Part shown: positions 25,976 through 34,588 of the stretch, piece by piece
Position numbering within the stretch: the first letter of the stretch is position 1
Layout: every line of letters begins with the position of its first letter
NCBI GenBank assembly: GCA_035569235.1
Contig: DATMND010000003.1
Location: 1 to 64,000 of the forward strand
Origin: JAMXLO01 sp035569235
Lineage (GTDB): Bacteria; Pseudomonadota; Alphaproteobacteria; Acetobacterales; Acetobacteraceae
Direction: 5' to 3'
DNA length: 64,000 bases
The notes under the pieces: model-generated
What the model was told of the DNA's origin: nothing
Database searches by the model: none
Seen by the model: only the letters and a program-made list of their open reading frames with translations
Program-made: the position numbers and the translations under genes

Positions 25976-27394
25976 ATGCGGGAGGACACGGCTGAGCCGG
26001 GTTGGCTGGCGCTGCTCAGGCCCGAATGGGTGCTGGCTCTTGTTGTGCTATTGGGCGGCGTGCTGTTGCACTCGATGAATGTGCTGATCACGGCCACCCT
26101 GTTGCCTAGCATCGTCATCGACGTCGGCGGGGCCGACCTCATGAGCTGGCCGACGACCGCGTTCCTTGCGGCTTCCATTGTCGCGGCAACTGGTACCGGC
26201 ATGCTCACCGCCGCGGTCGGGGCCACACGTGCGTTCTGCGCCGGGGCAGGCATCTACTGCGCCGGCGCCATCTTGTGCGGGTTGGCGCCGTCTATGTCCC
26301 AAGTGATCGCCGGTCGCTTCGTACAGGGTCTTGGAGGCGGATTTCTGTCAGCCCTGGCCTATGTCCTGGTGCGCAATCTGTTTCCCGAGGTGCTTTGGCC
26401 GCGCGTGTTCGGGCTTCTCGCGGGCATTTGGTCCGTTTCGATACTGTGCGGCCCCCTTATCGGCGGCCTGTTTGCAGCCTACGGCTATTGGCGTGGCGCA
26501 TTCTTTGCAGTCGCGGCGCTCGGCGGTCTGCTCAGCATCCTCACGCTTCACATTTTGCCGCACGATGCTGTTGGCGGAGACGCAATGACGCCGCAAGCGC
26601 CTGTCTTGCGAGCGGCTCTGATATGTACCGGCATCGCGGTGTTGTCGTCAGCGAGTGTTGTAAGCGGACCCGCCACCAAAAGTGCGCTGATCGTGGTCGC
26701 GATCGGGGCAGTTATACTCATGCTGCGGATCGATCGCGCTGCGCCGGTTGCGCTCTTGCCGAGCGACGCCTTTTCCATGCACACGGCAACCGGTATGGGG
26801 CTATGGATGGTCCTGCTGCTATCGATCGCCTACAGTCCGCTTGCGATATTCGGGCCGCTGTTCCTGCAAAGATTGCATTCGCTTGATCCGCTGGCTGCCG
26901 GATACATGGTTGCCGGAGCATCGTTGGCATGGACGATCGCCGCAATTGCCGTTGCGTCGCTTTCAGACGGTTGGCCGCGACGGATGATCGTCGCGGGACC
27001 TCTGGCAATGGGTCTGGGACTGCTAGGGATTGGCGTCATGATGGCGCCAGGACCGGTAGTCGCGCTGCTCCCGCCGATCGCACTGATTGGCATCGGCATC
27101 GGCGTCTGTTGGGCCTTCGTCGCACAACACGTCATGAGCGGAGCGAAGAACGGTGAAGAGAACATTGCCGCCTCGTCCGTTGCCACCGTTCAACAGGCTG
27201 GCCTGGCGTTCGGTGCAGCTTCTGCCGGTCTTGTCGCGAACGCTGGCGGACTGTCAGACAGCCTGGCCGACGCCTCCATTCTCCGGGCGGCCTTTTGGGT
27301 GCCGACGAGTTTCGTAGCTGCGCCGCTCGCCGCCTGCGCCATGGGTATCCGGTTGAATGCATTGGCGCGGCGGTCAGAACGGCCTGTCGAATGA
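25976..27394 (+). CDS. MFS transporter (drug/efflux type)
   Basis: A 472-residue membrane protein with about 12-14 spans. Major facilitator marks include the early stretch TATLLPSIVIDVGGADLMSW, AGRFVQGLGGGFLSALAYVL in the first half, and the related second half with VAGASLAWTIAAIAVASLSD. It resembles proton-driven drug or metabolite exporters. It is divergent from the SufR-like regulator, which likely controls it. The start ATG at 25976 follows AAAAGGGGCGCCC, which contains an acceptable ribosome binding site. The substrate is not known. Confidence 0.85.
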   Translation: MREDTAEPGWLALLRPEWVLALVVLLGGVLLHSMNVLITATLLPSIVIDVGGADLMSWPTTAFLAASIVAATGTGMLTAAVGATRAFCAGAGIYCAGAILCGLAPSMSQVIAGRFVQGLGGGFLSALAYVLVRNLFPEVLWPRVFGLLAGIWSVSILCGPLIGGLFAAYGYWRGAFFAVAALGGLLSILTLHILPHDAVGGDAMTPQAPVLRAALICTGIAVLSSASVVSGPATKSALIVVAIGAVILMLRIDRAAPVALLPSDAFSMHTATGMGLWMVLLLSIAYSPLAIFGPLFLQRLHSLDPLAAGYMVAGASLAWTIAAIAVASLSDGWPRRMIVAGPLAMGLGLLGIGVMMAPGPVVALLPPIALIGIGIGVCWAFVAQHVMSGAKNGEENIAASSVATVQQAGLAFGAASAGLVANAGGLSDSLADASILRAAFWVPTSFVAAPLAACAMGIRLNALARRSERPVE

Positions 27395-27437
27395 GAGCCG
27401 TTGCGGCAGCGGAAGCGCTTGCGCTCGCCGGCTATGG

Positions 27438-27755
27438 TCATTTTAACTGAATGACGTTCGATGTTTCAGTCTTGGCAGTGTCACGCGAGGCGGCTATGCG
27501 CAGCAGTCCTGGTGAGACATTCCACTGGCGGCCGTCATCAGCGATGACTGTCACAGTCTTCCTGTTGTATCGTGTGAGCACACCTTCGACCAAGTCGCGT
27601 TCTCCAGCTTGAAAACAGACCCTGTCGCCAATCCCGAACTCAAGCATCCGGGCATGTGCGCGCACCTGTCCAAGGAAGCGAAGACGTTCGACAATCCTAT
27701 GGTTCAAGTTGATGAGTTCAGCTTCGCTCAACCTGTCAATATCGATCTGTGTCAT
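27438..27755 (-). CDS. Small uncharacterised protein of the DUF2786/HExxH cassette
   Basis: A 105-residue protein of no recognised family. The N-terminus is helical (RLSEAELINLNHRIVERLRF). The middle, FGIGDRVCFQAGERDLVEGV and TRYNRKTVTVIADDGRQWNV, reads like a small KOW or SH3-type beta-barrel that could bind nucleic acid. It overlaps the end of the HExxH protein gene by 20 bases and is the last gene of a three-gene unit. Function unknown; a nucleic-acid or partner-binding adaptor is a guess. Confidence 0.7.
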   Translation of the reverse strand: MTQIDIDRLSEAELINLNHRIVERLRFLGQVRAHARMLEFGIGDRVCFQAGERDLVEGVLTRYNRKTVTVIADDGRQWNVSPGLLRIAASRDTAKTETSNVIQLK

Positions 27756-28260
27756 TTTGCCACCGTCGCGCGCAAGAAATTGGGATTGCTGATGAGCCTA
27801 CGAGTGCTCGTCCCATCGGCTGATCGTCGATGAAAACTGGCTTCGCCTGCATGTCCGCCTCGATGCGTGCCGCACGGAGCGACTGGAATAGCGCACCGGC
27901 AGGCACTCGCAGGTAGCGAGTGAGCAGTTGGGCATACAGTCCCATGAATGTTGGCCCATGGCCATCAGAATGGCCGTCATGCGTGCTGGTCATCGCGTGA
28001 GCGATCTCATGCAGCAGGCACCACGACGGAGTCGATGCGGCCAGGCGGATCGAGAGCCGCGAGGCGTCGCCCACAGTCGAGCGAGCCTGGACAGGAAGAG
28101 GCTCGACCTTCGGTGAAAACCGCAGACCCATTTCAGCCCAAATCGCGTCGACCATGCCCGGTGCTCTGGCGAACTCGATCGCGCTCGAATCCCGCGGTGC
28201 GATGAACCGGTCCTCCCATGCGTAGACCTTGCTGCGCTGACGATCCCGATCGACCATCAC
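27736..28260 (-). CDS. SprT-like HExxH putative metallopeptidase
   Basis: A 174-residue protein carrying LLHEIAHAM with H84, E85 and H88, followed by GHGPTFMGLYAQLL in which H101 is a likely third zinc ligand. The HExxH...HGxxF spacing is like SprT/Spartan proteases and related small zinc peptidases. There is no signal peptide or membrane span, so it acts in the cytoplasm. The start overlaps the DUF2786 gene by 4 bases (ATGA). SprT-type proteases cut proteins crosslinked to DNA; that role is inferred, not shown. Confidence 0.72.
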   Translation of the reverse strand: MMVDRDRQRSKVYAWEDRFIAPRDSSAIEFARAPGMVDAIWAEMGLRFSPKVEPLPVQARSTVGDASRLSIRLAASTPSWCLLHEIAHAMTSTHDGHSDGHGPTFMGLYAQLLTRYLRVPAGALFQSLRAARIEADMQAKPVFIDDQPMGRALVGSSAIPISCARRWQNDTDRY

Positions 28261-29018
28261 GACAGCAATGTTCGACCGGTATCGCCGATCGGCCGGCTCA
28301 GGTTGACGCGGTCGCCGGCAGCCAGTCCATGGCGGAAGGCACCGTTTCGCCGCACAAGGTGCAGTCTCCCAGCTGAAACGAGCCGTACCTCGGTGTGTCG
28401 GAATGCATCCTCGACGACCTGGTGCTTCACCACGATGAGCGCGGTACCGGTCGAACGCTGTGCCGCTACACTGGCGTCGCGCTCCCGATGCATCTCAGTG
28501 AGCCGATCCGCGACGCGTGCAGCCATGCCTTGCTGGAAGCTTTTCGATGCACTGCGAAGACTGACACCCGTCAGCCGAGGATGGGCAGCACGAAACGTCG
28601 CCACTTCGGTCCGCATGGCTCGGTCGATGACTTTGAACAGATAGCTGGCCAGCGTCGTGTCGGCCTCGAAGCCGAAGAACACGTAGCTGGGTGTCACGGC
28701 ATCCCGCGAGACCCAGACTTTGCAATCACAGAATCGGGCGATCGCCGTGACACAGCCATCGATCGGACGTCGCTGCTTGCCGCCGATCGGCACCTCGATC
28801 TGGACGCAGGGTTCCTCGCGAACATCGATCTCGTCCATGGAGAGCGCGTACCGTTCGAGCAGACGGCCGACCATCTCGGCCGCCGCCATGGCCTCCGCCT
28901 CGGTGCACCCGTTGGACACGGTCTTATCGACGAGTGCCTTGATCCGAGACTTCACCCGGGTGAGTTCAGTTGTCTGCCTCAAGGTGCTGCGGGTCCCCCG
29001 TTGAGCGCCAACTTCCAT
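28257..29018 (-). CDS. DUF2786-domain protein
   Basis: A 253-residue protein. Residues about 20-65 (RIKALVDKTVSNGCTEAEAM, ERYALSMDEIDVRE) fit the DUF2786 helical domain. The remainder (AIARFCDCKVWVS, VFFGFEADTTLASYLFKVID, SFQQGMAARVADRL) fits the domain that usually follows it. The biochemical role is unknown. It is the first gene of a unit with a SprT-like peptidase and a small barrel protein, overlapping the next gene by 4 bases. Similar proteins are often found on phages and other mobile DNA, but nothing else here is clearly phage. Confidence 0.78.
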   Translation of the reverse strand: MEVGAQRGTRSTLRQTTELTRVKSRIKALVDKTVSNGCTEAEAMAAAEMVGRLLERYALSMDEIDVREEPCVQIEVPIGGKQRRPIDGCVTAIARFCDCKVWVSRDAVTPSYVFFGFEADTTLASYLFKVIDRAMRTEVATFRAAHPRLTGVSLRSASKSFQQGMAARVADRLTEMHRERDASVAAQRSTGTALIVVKHQVVEDAFRHTEVRLVSAGRLHLVRRNGAFRHGLAAGDRVNLSRPIGDTGRTLLS

Positions 29019-29188
29019 TGGTCTGTCGGGTACCAGAGCACAGTCGGGCCGATTCTGGGAACGGGTGGAAGAGCATAAAATATCACCCGAAAGCAGTGTG
29101 TCGCAGGGAGCTGCGCGGTGATTGACACGTCATGGCACCGCGCCATATTTTCCCGCACCCATCGCGGGCTCGCCAGTGGAGGCTCCCA

Positions 29189-29929
29189 ATGTCAACGCTG
29201 GTCTTCGGCCAGCTGACCGTCAGTTCCGACCAGCGCGATTTCGATGATAGCATCAGTCGTCAGGCCGCCGTTTCGACCGCTCTGATGTCAGTATTCCGCG
29301 GGAATTTCTGCGATGCCATCCTGCCAAACCGCAGAATATCGATTTTCGGCAAGCACGACGTAATCTATGATGCTGGCGACGACGAGCGGACATTCTTCTT
29401 TCTTCGCAGCGGCTTTGTGAAACTGGGTTCGATCACATCCAGTGGCCGCGAGGTGATCTACGATGTTCGCAAAGGCGGCGACGTCGTTGGCGAGCTGTGT
29501 GTCGCCGAACCCAGGCGTCCCGATCGCGCCGTTGCTCTGGAACAGACGGAAGCCATTGCTGTCCCATTTGACGATGTCATCGCTATCCTGATGGCAAAGC
29601 CGGATCTGGTGGCCCTTCTGATGAGCGTCTTCTGTAGTGCCCTCCGGGAAGCCTATGAACAAGTGAATATCCTGGCGGTGGACGACACTGTGCATCGCCT
29701 GATCAAGGTCTTGATCCGTCTGGCGCGCAAGATGGGCCGGCAATCAGGTCCGCTGATCGAGATCCCCACATATATTACCCAGGAAGAAATCGCGCAGATG
29801 GTCGCAGCACGCCGAGAAAGGGTTTCGACCGCGCTCAACGCGCTCCGTCGGCAAGGGGTCGTCTCCTACACGATGCGCGGGCATCTTGCGCTGAATATTG
29901 GGGACCTTGAGCGTATGGCCCTGAGTTGA
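29189..29929 (+). CDS. Crp/Fnr-family transcriptional regulator
   Basis: A 246-residue regulator. Residues about 40-150 form a cyclic-nucleotide-type sensor barrel (DVIYDAGDDERTFFFLRSGF, SSGREVIYDVRKGGDVVGEL). Residues about 165-240 form the winged helix with the recognition segment TQEEIAQMVAARRERVSTAL. The N-terminal cysteine cluster of oxygen-sensing FNR is absent, so it is not a typical iron-sulfur FNR. ATG 29189 is chosen for the GTGGAGG ribosome binding site; a start at 29132 lacks one. It lies upstream of and in the same direction as a cytochrome c gene, with a 5-4-5 palindrome between them. Confidence 0.9.
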   Translation: MSTLVFGQLTVSSDQRDFDDSISRQAAVSTALMSVFRGNFCDAILPNRRISIFGKHDVIYDAGDDERTFFFLRSGFVKLGSITSSGREVIYDVRKGGDVVGELCVAEPRRPDRAVALEQTEAIAVPFDDVIAILMAKPDLVALLMSVFCSALREAYEQVNILAVDDTVHRLIKVLIRLARKMGRQSGPLIEIPTYITQEEIAQMVAARRERVSTALNALRRQGVVSYTMRGHLALNIGDLERMALS

Positions 29930-29984
29930 GGCGCACCTTGGCCCAAATCCCCCGGCCCTTCGATCCCAAATAAAATCGCGGAGT

Positions 29985-29998
29985 GTTACAAAGGTAAC
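29985..29998. promoter_or_regulatory. GTTAC-N4-GTAAC palindrome before the cytochrome c gene
   Basis: GTTACAAAGGTAAC is a perfect 5-bp dyad with a 4-base spacer, the geometry of Crp/Fnr-family sites but with different half-sites from TTGAT. It lies 56 bases after the Crp/Fnr-type regulator gene and 99 bases before the cytochrome c start. It is a candidate operator for that regulator. Confidence 0.5.
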
Positions 29999-30096
29999 TG
30001 ACAGTCCGCGACGGACATGCGCCGATCCTCGCCAAAGTGCCTGAACCCGCCTCGCTCAATGTGGGTGCGAGAGGGCAGGCGCGATCGGAGGAGCGC

Positions 30097-31416
30097 ATGA
30101 AACAAAAAACTCTGATAGTTGCATCCCTCGGCGGAGCGACCCTGTTTGGAGGCTTCATCGCATTTGCCGCTCCTCCAGCGCAAAAGGGATTCGATGAGGA
30201 GATCGTTCGTCACGCGCAGACGATGCTCGAAGAAGGCAAAAAGACATTCCGCTACGACACATTCGGAAGTGAGGCCTTCTGGGGTGACGCGCTCCAACTG
30301 CACAAAGCCATTGCCGGGGAACAGAATGGCGGCATCGGACCTGGTGTGTCGCCGAAGACGGCGCTCGCCGTCGGCCTCAAGGTGGACTCGGACGCGCTGC
30401 CGCCGGCGCTGGTGAGACAGATCAAGGCGGGCAAGGTTGACCTGGATGATCCAAAGACGACGATTGCGCTACTCAAGCTGAACGCCGTTGTTGGCGTGAC
30501 CGCGTTTGCCAACCGGGATGGCAGTGTCCGGTCGATGGGGATTCAATGTTCCTTCTGTCACTCGACCGTTGACAACTCGTTTGCACCTGGCATCGGCCAT
30601 CGGCTGGACGGCTGGGCAAACCGCGATCTGAACGTCGGTGCGATCGTAGCGCTCGCTCCCAATCTCAAACCCTTCACTGATCTTCTGGGCGTCGATGTTG
30701 CAACGGTAAAGAAGGTGCTGGCGAGCTGGGGGCCCGGACGCTTCGACGCGGAACTGGACAAGGACGGCAAGGCGCTCCGGCCTGACGGGAAACAGGCCGG
30801 CACCCTCATCCCGCCCGCCTTCGGCCTGGCCGGCGTCAATCTGCATACATGGACCGGGTTCGGATCCGTCCCGTACTGGAACGCTTATGTCGGCGCCACG
30901 GAAATGCACGGCGCCGGCACCTTCATCGACGCGCGTTTCAATGACAAGGCCCAGTATCCGGTCGCGGCAAGGACCGGTGCCGGCAACACGCGATCGACGC
31001 CGGACAAATTGACGCCGAAGCTAGCCGCGCTGCACTTCTATCAGCTCTCGATCCCGGCGCCGAAGCCACCCGCCGGATCCTACGATCACGTGGCGTTTGA
31101 ACGTGGCAAGGCGGTCTTCAACGGCGCCGGCAGGTGCGCGACCTGCCACATTCCGCCGCTCTATACGGAGCCTGGCTATAATCTCCACTCTCCTGACGAA
31201 ATCGGCGTCGATTCGTTCCAGGCCGACCGATCGCCGACGCACATGTATCGCACTGCGCCTCTCGCTGGGCTTTGGACGCATCAGAAGGGCGGCTTCTATC
31301 ACGATGGCAGGTACGCAACCCTGATCGACGTGGTGGACCACTACAACACGCAGCTCAACCTGAACCTCAGCGAGCAGGACAAGAAGGACCTGATCGAGTA
31401 CCTGAAGGGGATATGA
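30097..31416 (+). CDS. Exported diheme cytochrome c (MauG/peroxidase-like)
   Basis: A 439-residue periplasmic protein. The signal peptide is residues 1-24 (TLIVASLGGATLFGGFIAFA). Heme motifs are CSFCH (151-155) and CATCH (347-351), and the C-terminus GFYHDGRYATLIDVVDHYNT resembles bacterial diheme peroxidase and MauG-like proteins. ATG 30097 follows a perfect GGAGGAG; a start at 30037 would hide the signal peptide. It probably moves electrons or oxidises a substrate in the periplasm. The adjacent Crp/Fnr-type gene suggests control by redox or a gas. Confidence 0.88.
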   Translation: MKQKTLIVASLGGATLFGGFIAFAAPPAQKGFDEEIVRHAQTMLEEGKKTFRYDTFGSEAFWGDALQLHKAIAGEQNGGIGPGVSPKTALAVGLKVDSDALPPALVRQIKAGKVDLDDPKTTIALLKLNAVVGVTAFANRDGSVRSMGIQCSFCHSTVDNSFAPGIGHRLDGWANRDLNVGAIVALAPNLKPFTDLLGVDVATVKKVLASWGPGRFDAELDKDGKALRPDGKQAGTLIPPAFGLAGVNLHTWTGFGSVPYWNAYVGATEMHGAGTFIDARFNDKAQYPVAARTGAGNTRSTPDKLTPKLAALHFYQLSIPAPKPPAGSYDHVAFERGKAVFNGAGRCATCHIPPLYTEPGYNLHSPDEIGVDSFQADRSPTHMYRTAPLAGLWTHQKGGFYHDGRYATLIDVVDHYNTQLNLNLSEQDKKDLIEYLKGI

Positions 31417-31501
31417 ACCCAGCGTTCGCGCAGCCTCGTTCAGAACAGATCGGGGCTCGCCGCGCCCACTTCAATGCGCCTGGCAGCGCCGGCATCGTTG
31501 G

Positions 31502-32290
31502 CTACCCCGGCTCACCCGCCTGCTCGCTGATCTGCTCAGCCACGCCGTCAACTGCCTCGTCCGATTTCGCGGCCACGACAGCGTAGCCAATCCCCTTGCT
31601 GATCCAGGCACAGAGGTTGAACGTGCCCTGGTTCATGTCGCTGCGTCCGGCACTCAACTCTTGCGCCATCGGTCGCATCAACACACTCAGCCGGCTGCCC
31701 TGCTCGTCGTCGTACATGAACAGCGCGGCGGCGGCGCCACGTTCGGTGGCCAACAGGCGGCCGCCAAGCAGCGTGTAGCCGGCGCGCCTGAGATCGGGCG
31801 GCGCCACGGTGCGGCCGAGCCGGTTGGACAGCCAGTGCGCCAGGTGCTGCTGCTCGGCAGCGGTCACCTCAACCGGATGGCGACGATCGGCGGCATAGAC
31901 CGCATGGCTGCTCATTGCCTCAAGCTGCAACGCGGACACCGCAAGCTGGGTCCGGTCTGGCGTCGCTGACCGATCCAGATACCAGCCGGCTGCGCCGCCG
32001 ACACAGAGCGCAAGGGCGAAAGCCGCGGCGAGCCCCCACTTGCCGCGGCGCGGCCTCAGCCGGGCCTCGATCAGCCGCGTGAGGTTCAGTTCCGGCGGAA
32101 TCGGTTCGTTGGCTTGCGAGGCAAACGCCGAGCGCAAGGCGGCCCGCTGGGCGCGATAGGCTGCCACGCGCTGCGCGAGTTCCGGCTGCGCCTGGAGATG
32201 GTGCTCAACATCCCGCTGACGTGCCGCCCACAGTCGCCCATCGACATAGGCCTGCAACTCCTGTTCCGAAATCGGTCGTTCCGCCGTCAT
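31502..32290 (-). CDS. Anti-sigma-factor-like membrane protein
   Basis: A 262-residue protein with a cytoplasmic N-terminus (ISEQELQAYVDGRLWAARQR, VEHHLQAQPELAQRVAAYRA), one membrane span (WGLAAAFALALCVGGAAGWY) and a periplasmic C-terminal domain (LAHWLSNRLGRTVAPPDLRR, YTLLGGRLL). This is the layout of zinc-finger-type anti-sigma factors for ECF sigma factors, but the usual HxxxCxxC is not visible. ATG 32290 has GGAGG 5 bases upstream. No sigma factor gene is adjacent, which is unusual for this family. Confidence 0.8.
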   Translation of the reverse strand: MTAERPISEQELQAYVDGRLWAARQRDVEHHLQAQPELAQRVAAYRAQRAALRSAFASQANEPIPPELNLTRLIEARLRPRRGKWGLAAAFALALCVGGAAGWYLDRSATPDRTQLAVSALQLEAMSSHAVYAADRRHPVEVTAAEQQHLAHWLSNRLGRTVAPPDLRRAGYTLLGGRLLATERGAAAALFMYDDEQGSRLSVLMRPMAQELSAGRSDMNQGTFNLCAWISKGIGYAVVAAKSDEAVDGVAEQISEQAGEPG

Positions 32291-32843
32291 CCCATCCTCC
32301 GCTCGGCAATCGCTCAACTACAGCGTGTTGCCGTAGGCATTCTCTGCCGTCTGTTGACAATAACTATACAAGGCCTCGTGAAATTCCCGGAATCCATGCC
32401 AGGGCCGCATAAAATCCATTTTCGATGCGAATTAACAACAATAGCAATAAAAGGCGGCACAATACCGGATCGCAGGCGTCCATATCGGGTTCAAGGCGCC
32501 CTTCGCGTTGGCACCGGTCATTACAACGCCGTCACGCAGACAGAGGCTGCCGCGGCGAAGGCTCGAGTTCGGCAACCGCCTCTTTCCTTGCTGTGATCAG
32601 CAAGGACGAGGATAGCAAGCCCCCGGTCTTCGCCGGGGCACGCTTCGCCCGCCGTGACGGGGAATGCCAGGCCGAACCGTCAAGCTTATTGGCATCGGCG
32701 CTTGTTATAAGACTGCGCCGCACTTCGTGAACTCTTGGATGAGACGCTGCGGAGCGACCTTTATTCCTGCGTTCTATTGTTTTGTCGCTGCGGCCTGCCG
32801 AGGGGCATGGATCTGCGCCCATAAGCAAAAATCCGCGATCGGC
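32291..32843. other. Intergenic stretch upstream of the anti-sigma-like gene
   Basis: No gene is supported in about 550 bases, and in particular no ECF sigma factor. It contains a small hairpin (CCCCGG, TCTTCG loop, CCGGGG near 32622-32639). The section 32330-32480 is AT-richer than the surroundings and may hold the anti-sigma promoter. Confidence 0.55.
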
Positions 32844-33671
32844 TCAGTCGCTCCCGGGCGGCTCGGGGTCGCTGGCAAACGGATACGGTCCCGGGAAGTC
32901 CTCGACGTAGACCGTGTGCGACACGATGCCATCGGCCGGGGTCCAGCGGTGGAGCTGAAATGCGGGCGGCTCGAAGATGAAGGCTCCGGGATCGTGGGGG
33001 TCCAGCGACAACTCGACCTGATGCGCGACCGACGGCGCGATCGACGCAATGGCATGTGCCACACGTGTCACGACCGGCCGATGGTGGTGACCGCAGATGA
33101 TCCGTTCAACCTGTTTATGCCCGGCAATGACTGCAGCGAACTCGGACGTGGTGCGGAGATTGATGCGATCCATGTGAGCGATGCCGCAGACAAATGGCGG
33201 GTGGTGCATCGCCACGATGGTCGGTTTGTCCGGCACGGCGGCCAGCGTGCGATCGAGGAACTCCAGTTGCTCGGCCCTGAGCTCCCCGTGTCCGGCGCCC
33301 GGTACCAGCGTATCCAGCATGACAAGTCGAACCGCATGGTCCTCCACGGCATACTGGACGTAGTGCGGGTCCGTGGTCACGCCGGGCAGATGCCGAAGGC
33401 ACTCACGGAACGACGCGCGCCGGTCGTGGTTGCCCGGGATGACGAACACCGGCATCGGCAGCCACTTACGCAGCATCCGCGCCACGTTGGCGTATTCGGC
33501 CTCCAGACCGGATTCGGTCAGGTCGCCGGTGATCACCACGATGTCCGGTCGCGGGACGAACCGCGCCACCGCCCGAAACGCCCGCTCCGTGAAAATGTTG
33601 GTCTCGACCACGCGGTTCACGGGCTGCCCTACCGGTCGCACGTGCAGGTCGGTGAGCTGGCAGATCAGCAT
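32844..33671 (-). CDS. CpdA-like metallophosphoesterase
   Basis: A 275-residue calcineurin-type phosphoesterase. The metal-binding motifs are in order: QLTDLHV (residues 5-11), VITGDLTESG, IPGNHD, AMHHPP and CGHHHRP. This set is typical of class III cyclic AMP phosphodiesterases and related enzymes of the CpdA type. It has no signal peptide, so it is cytoplasmic. It is divergent from the DoxX gene, and an FNR-type dyad lies between them. The substrate could be cyclic AMP or another phosphodiester. Confidence 0.85.
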   Translation of the reverse strand: MLICQLTDLHVRPVGQPVNRVVETNIFTERAFRAVARFVPRPDIVVITGDLTESGLEAEYANVARMLRKWLPMPVFVIPGNHDRRASFRECLRHLPGVTTDPHYVQYAVEDHAVRLVMLDTLVPGAGHGELRAEQLEFLDRTLAAVPDKPTIVAMHHPPFVCGIAHMDRINLRTTSEFAAVIAGHKQVERIICGHHHRPVVTRVAHAIASIAPSVAHQVELSLDPHDPGAFIFEPPAFQLHRWTPADGIVSHTVYVEDFPGPYPFASDPEPPGSD

Positions 33672-33798
33672 GGAGCGTTCTTTCCCTTTGGCGCGCCTAT
33701 TATGCCAGCTTTGGGGGTGTTTATTCCACTAGCGATTTTATCGACATTTCGGCCAACGCCCGCGCCGACGCCAGCCGAGCGCTGATTTACATGGCGTC

Positions 33799-33812
33799 TT
33801 GATCTGTATCAA
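33799..33812. promoter_or_regulatory. FNR/FixK-type binding site between the phosphoesterase and DoxX genes
   Basis: TTGATCTGTATCAA is the full FNR/FixK consensus dyad (TTGAT-N4-ATCAA). It lies 93 bases upstream of the DoxX start and 128 bases from the phosphoesterase start, in their shared divergent region. It could activate either gene under low oxygen. Confidence 0.75.
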
Positions 33813-33904
33813 TGCCGCGCGCCACGCCGCGACTACACTGCCGATCGCTGGTCGGGGCGCCATTGGCCCTCCGCCGCGCACCGAGATCGGATAGGAGACA
33901 CGAA

Positions 33905-34381
33905 TTGAACAGCGTATCCATGGACAGGAAATTCCTGCTCGCATTCAGGCTCTTGATGGGTTGGACCTTCCTCTATGCCGGAGCCTGGCAGGTGCTTTCG
34001 CCCACCTTCTCCGCGGCGGACTTCCTGGCTCATACCAAGACTTTCCACGACCTCTATGCGCCGCTGACTTCGCCGGCGATCGCTCCGGTGCTGACGTTTT
34101 TCGTCAAGTGGGGTCACCTTCTGATAGGTCTATCCCTTGTTTCGGGCCTGCTGGTGCGTGTCAGCGGCGTATTCGGCGTCGCGCTGCTGCTCACGTATTG
34201 GACCGCCCACATGGACTTCCCCTACATCGAGAGTCACGTAAACCTGATAATCGATTTCCACATCGTTTACGTCACCGCGACGGTATGGCTCATCGCAGCG
34301 AACGCGGGGCACGTATGGGGTCTTGACGGCTGGCTGGCACAGCGCCGGTTGATTGGCGGCCACGCCGCCGCCGCGGCATGA
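33905..34381 (+). CDS. DoxX-family membrane protein
   Basis: A 158-residue protein with about four membrane spans (FRLLMGWTFLYAGAWQVL, WGHLLIGLSLVSGLLVRVSG, VFGVALLLTYWTAHMDF, IDFHIVYVTATVWLIAANAG). DoxX-like proteins are thought to work in quinone or thiosulfate redox chemistry at the inner membrane. The start is a TTG at 33905, chosen because AGGAG lies 7 bases upstream; the next ATG at 33920 has no ribosome binding site at a useful distance. An FNR-type site upstream suggests oxygen-linked control. Confidence 0.8.
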   Translation: MNSVSMDRKFLLAFRLLMGWTFLYAGAWQVLSPTFSAADFLAHTKTFHDLYAPLTSPAIAPVLTFFVKWGHLLIGLSLVSGLLVRVSGVFGVALLLTYWTAHMDFPYIESHVNLIIDFHIVYVTATVWLIAANAGHVWGLDGWLAQRRLIGGHAAAAA

Positions 34382-34423
34382 AGCCGCTGGTGCCGGCCGA
34401 GGTGGAGTGACTGTTACAATCGA

Positions 34424-34545
34424 TCAGAAGCCGTACAGCTTCGCCGGGTTGTTCACCAGAATGCGCTGGCGCGTCGTCGCATCGGGTATCCATTCGATGC
34501 ACTGATCAAACAGCAGGCCCGCCTCCGGCACGGGAGTCCATGCCG
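34424..34545 (-). pseudogene. C-terminal remnant of an amidohydrolase
   Basis: The minus-strand frame ends TPVPEAGLLFDQCIEWIPDA followed by TTRQRILVNNPAKLYGF and a stop. This is the usual C-terminus of TIM-barrel amidohydrolases of the Amidohydro_2 type. Nothing upstream in the frame continues the protein; it joins unrelated sequence near 34545. Only about 40 codons survive, so it is a deletion remnant beside the sorbosone dehydrogenase gene. Confidence 0.6.
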
Positions 34546-34588
34546 GGGGTCAGGTCCCGTGCCTTCCGCCGCGGTGGCCGCGTGGCAC

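Noticed and set aside
29105..29125. TTGACACGTCA-like sequence before the Crp/Fnr gene
   Set aside because: The half-sites are too close for a Crp/Fnr dyad (3-base spacer), so it was not called as a regulatory site.
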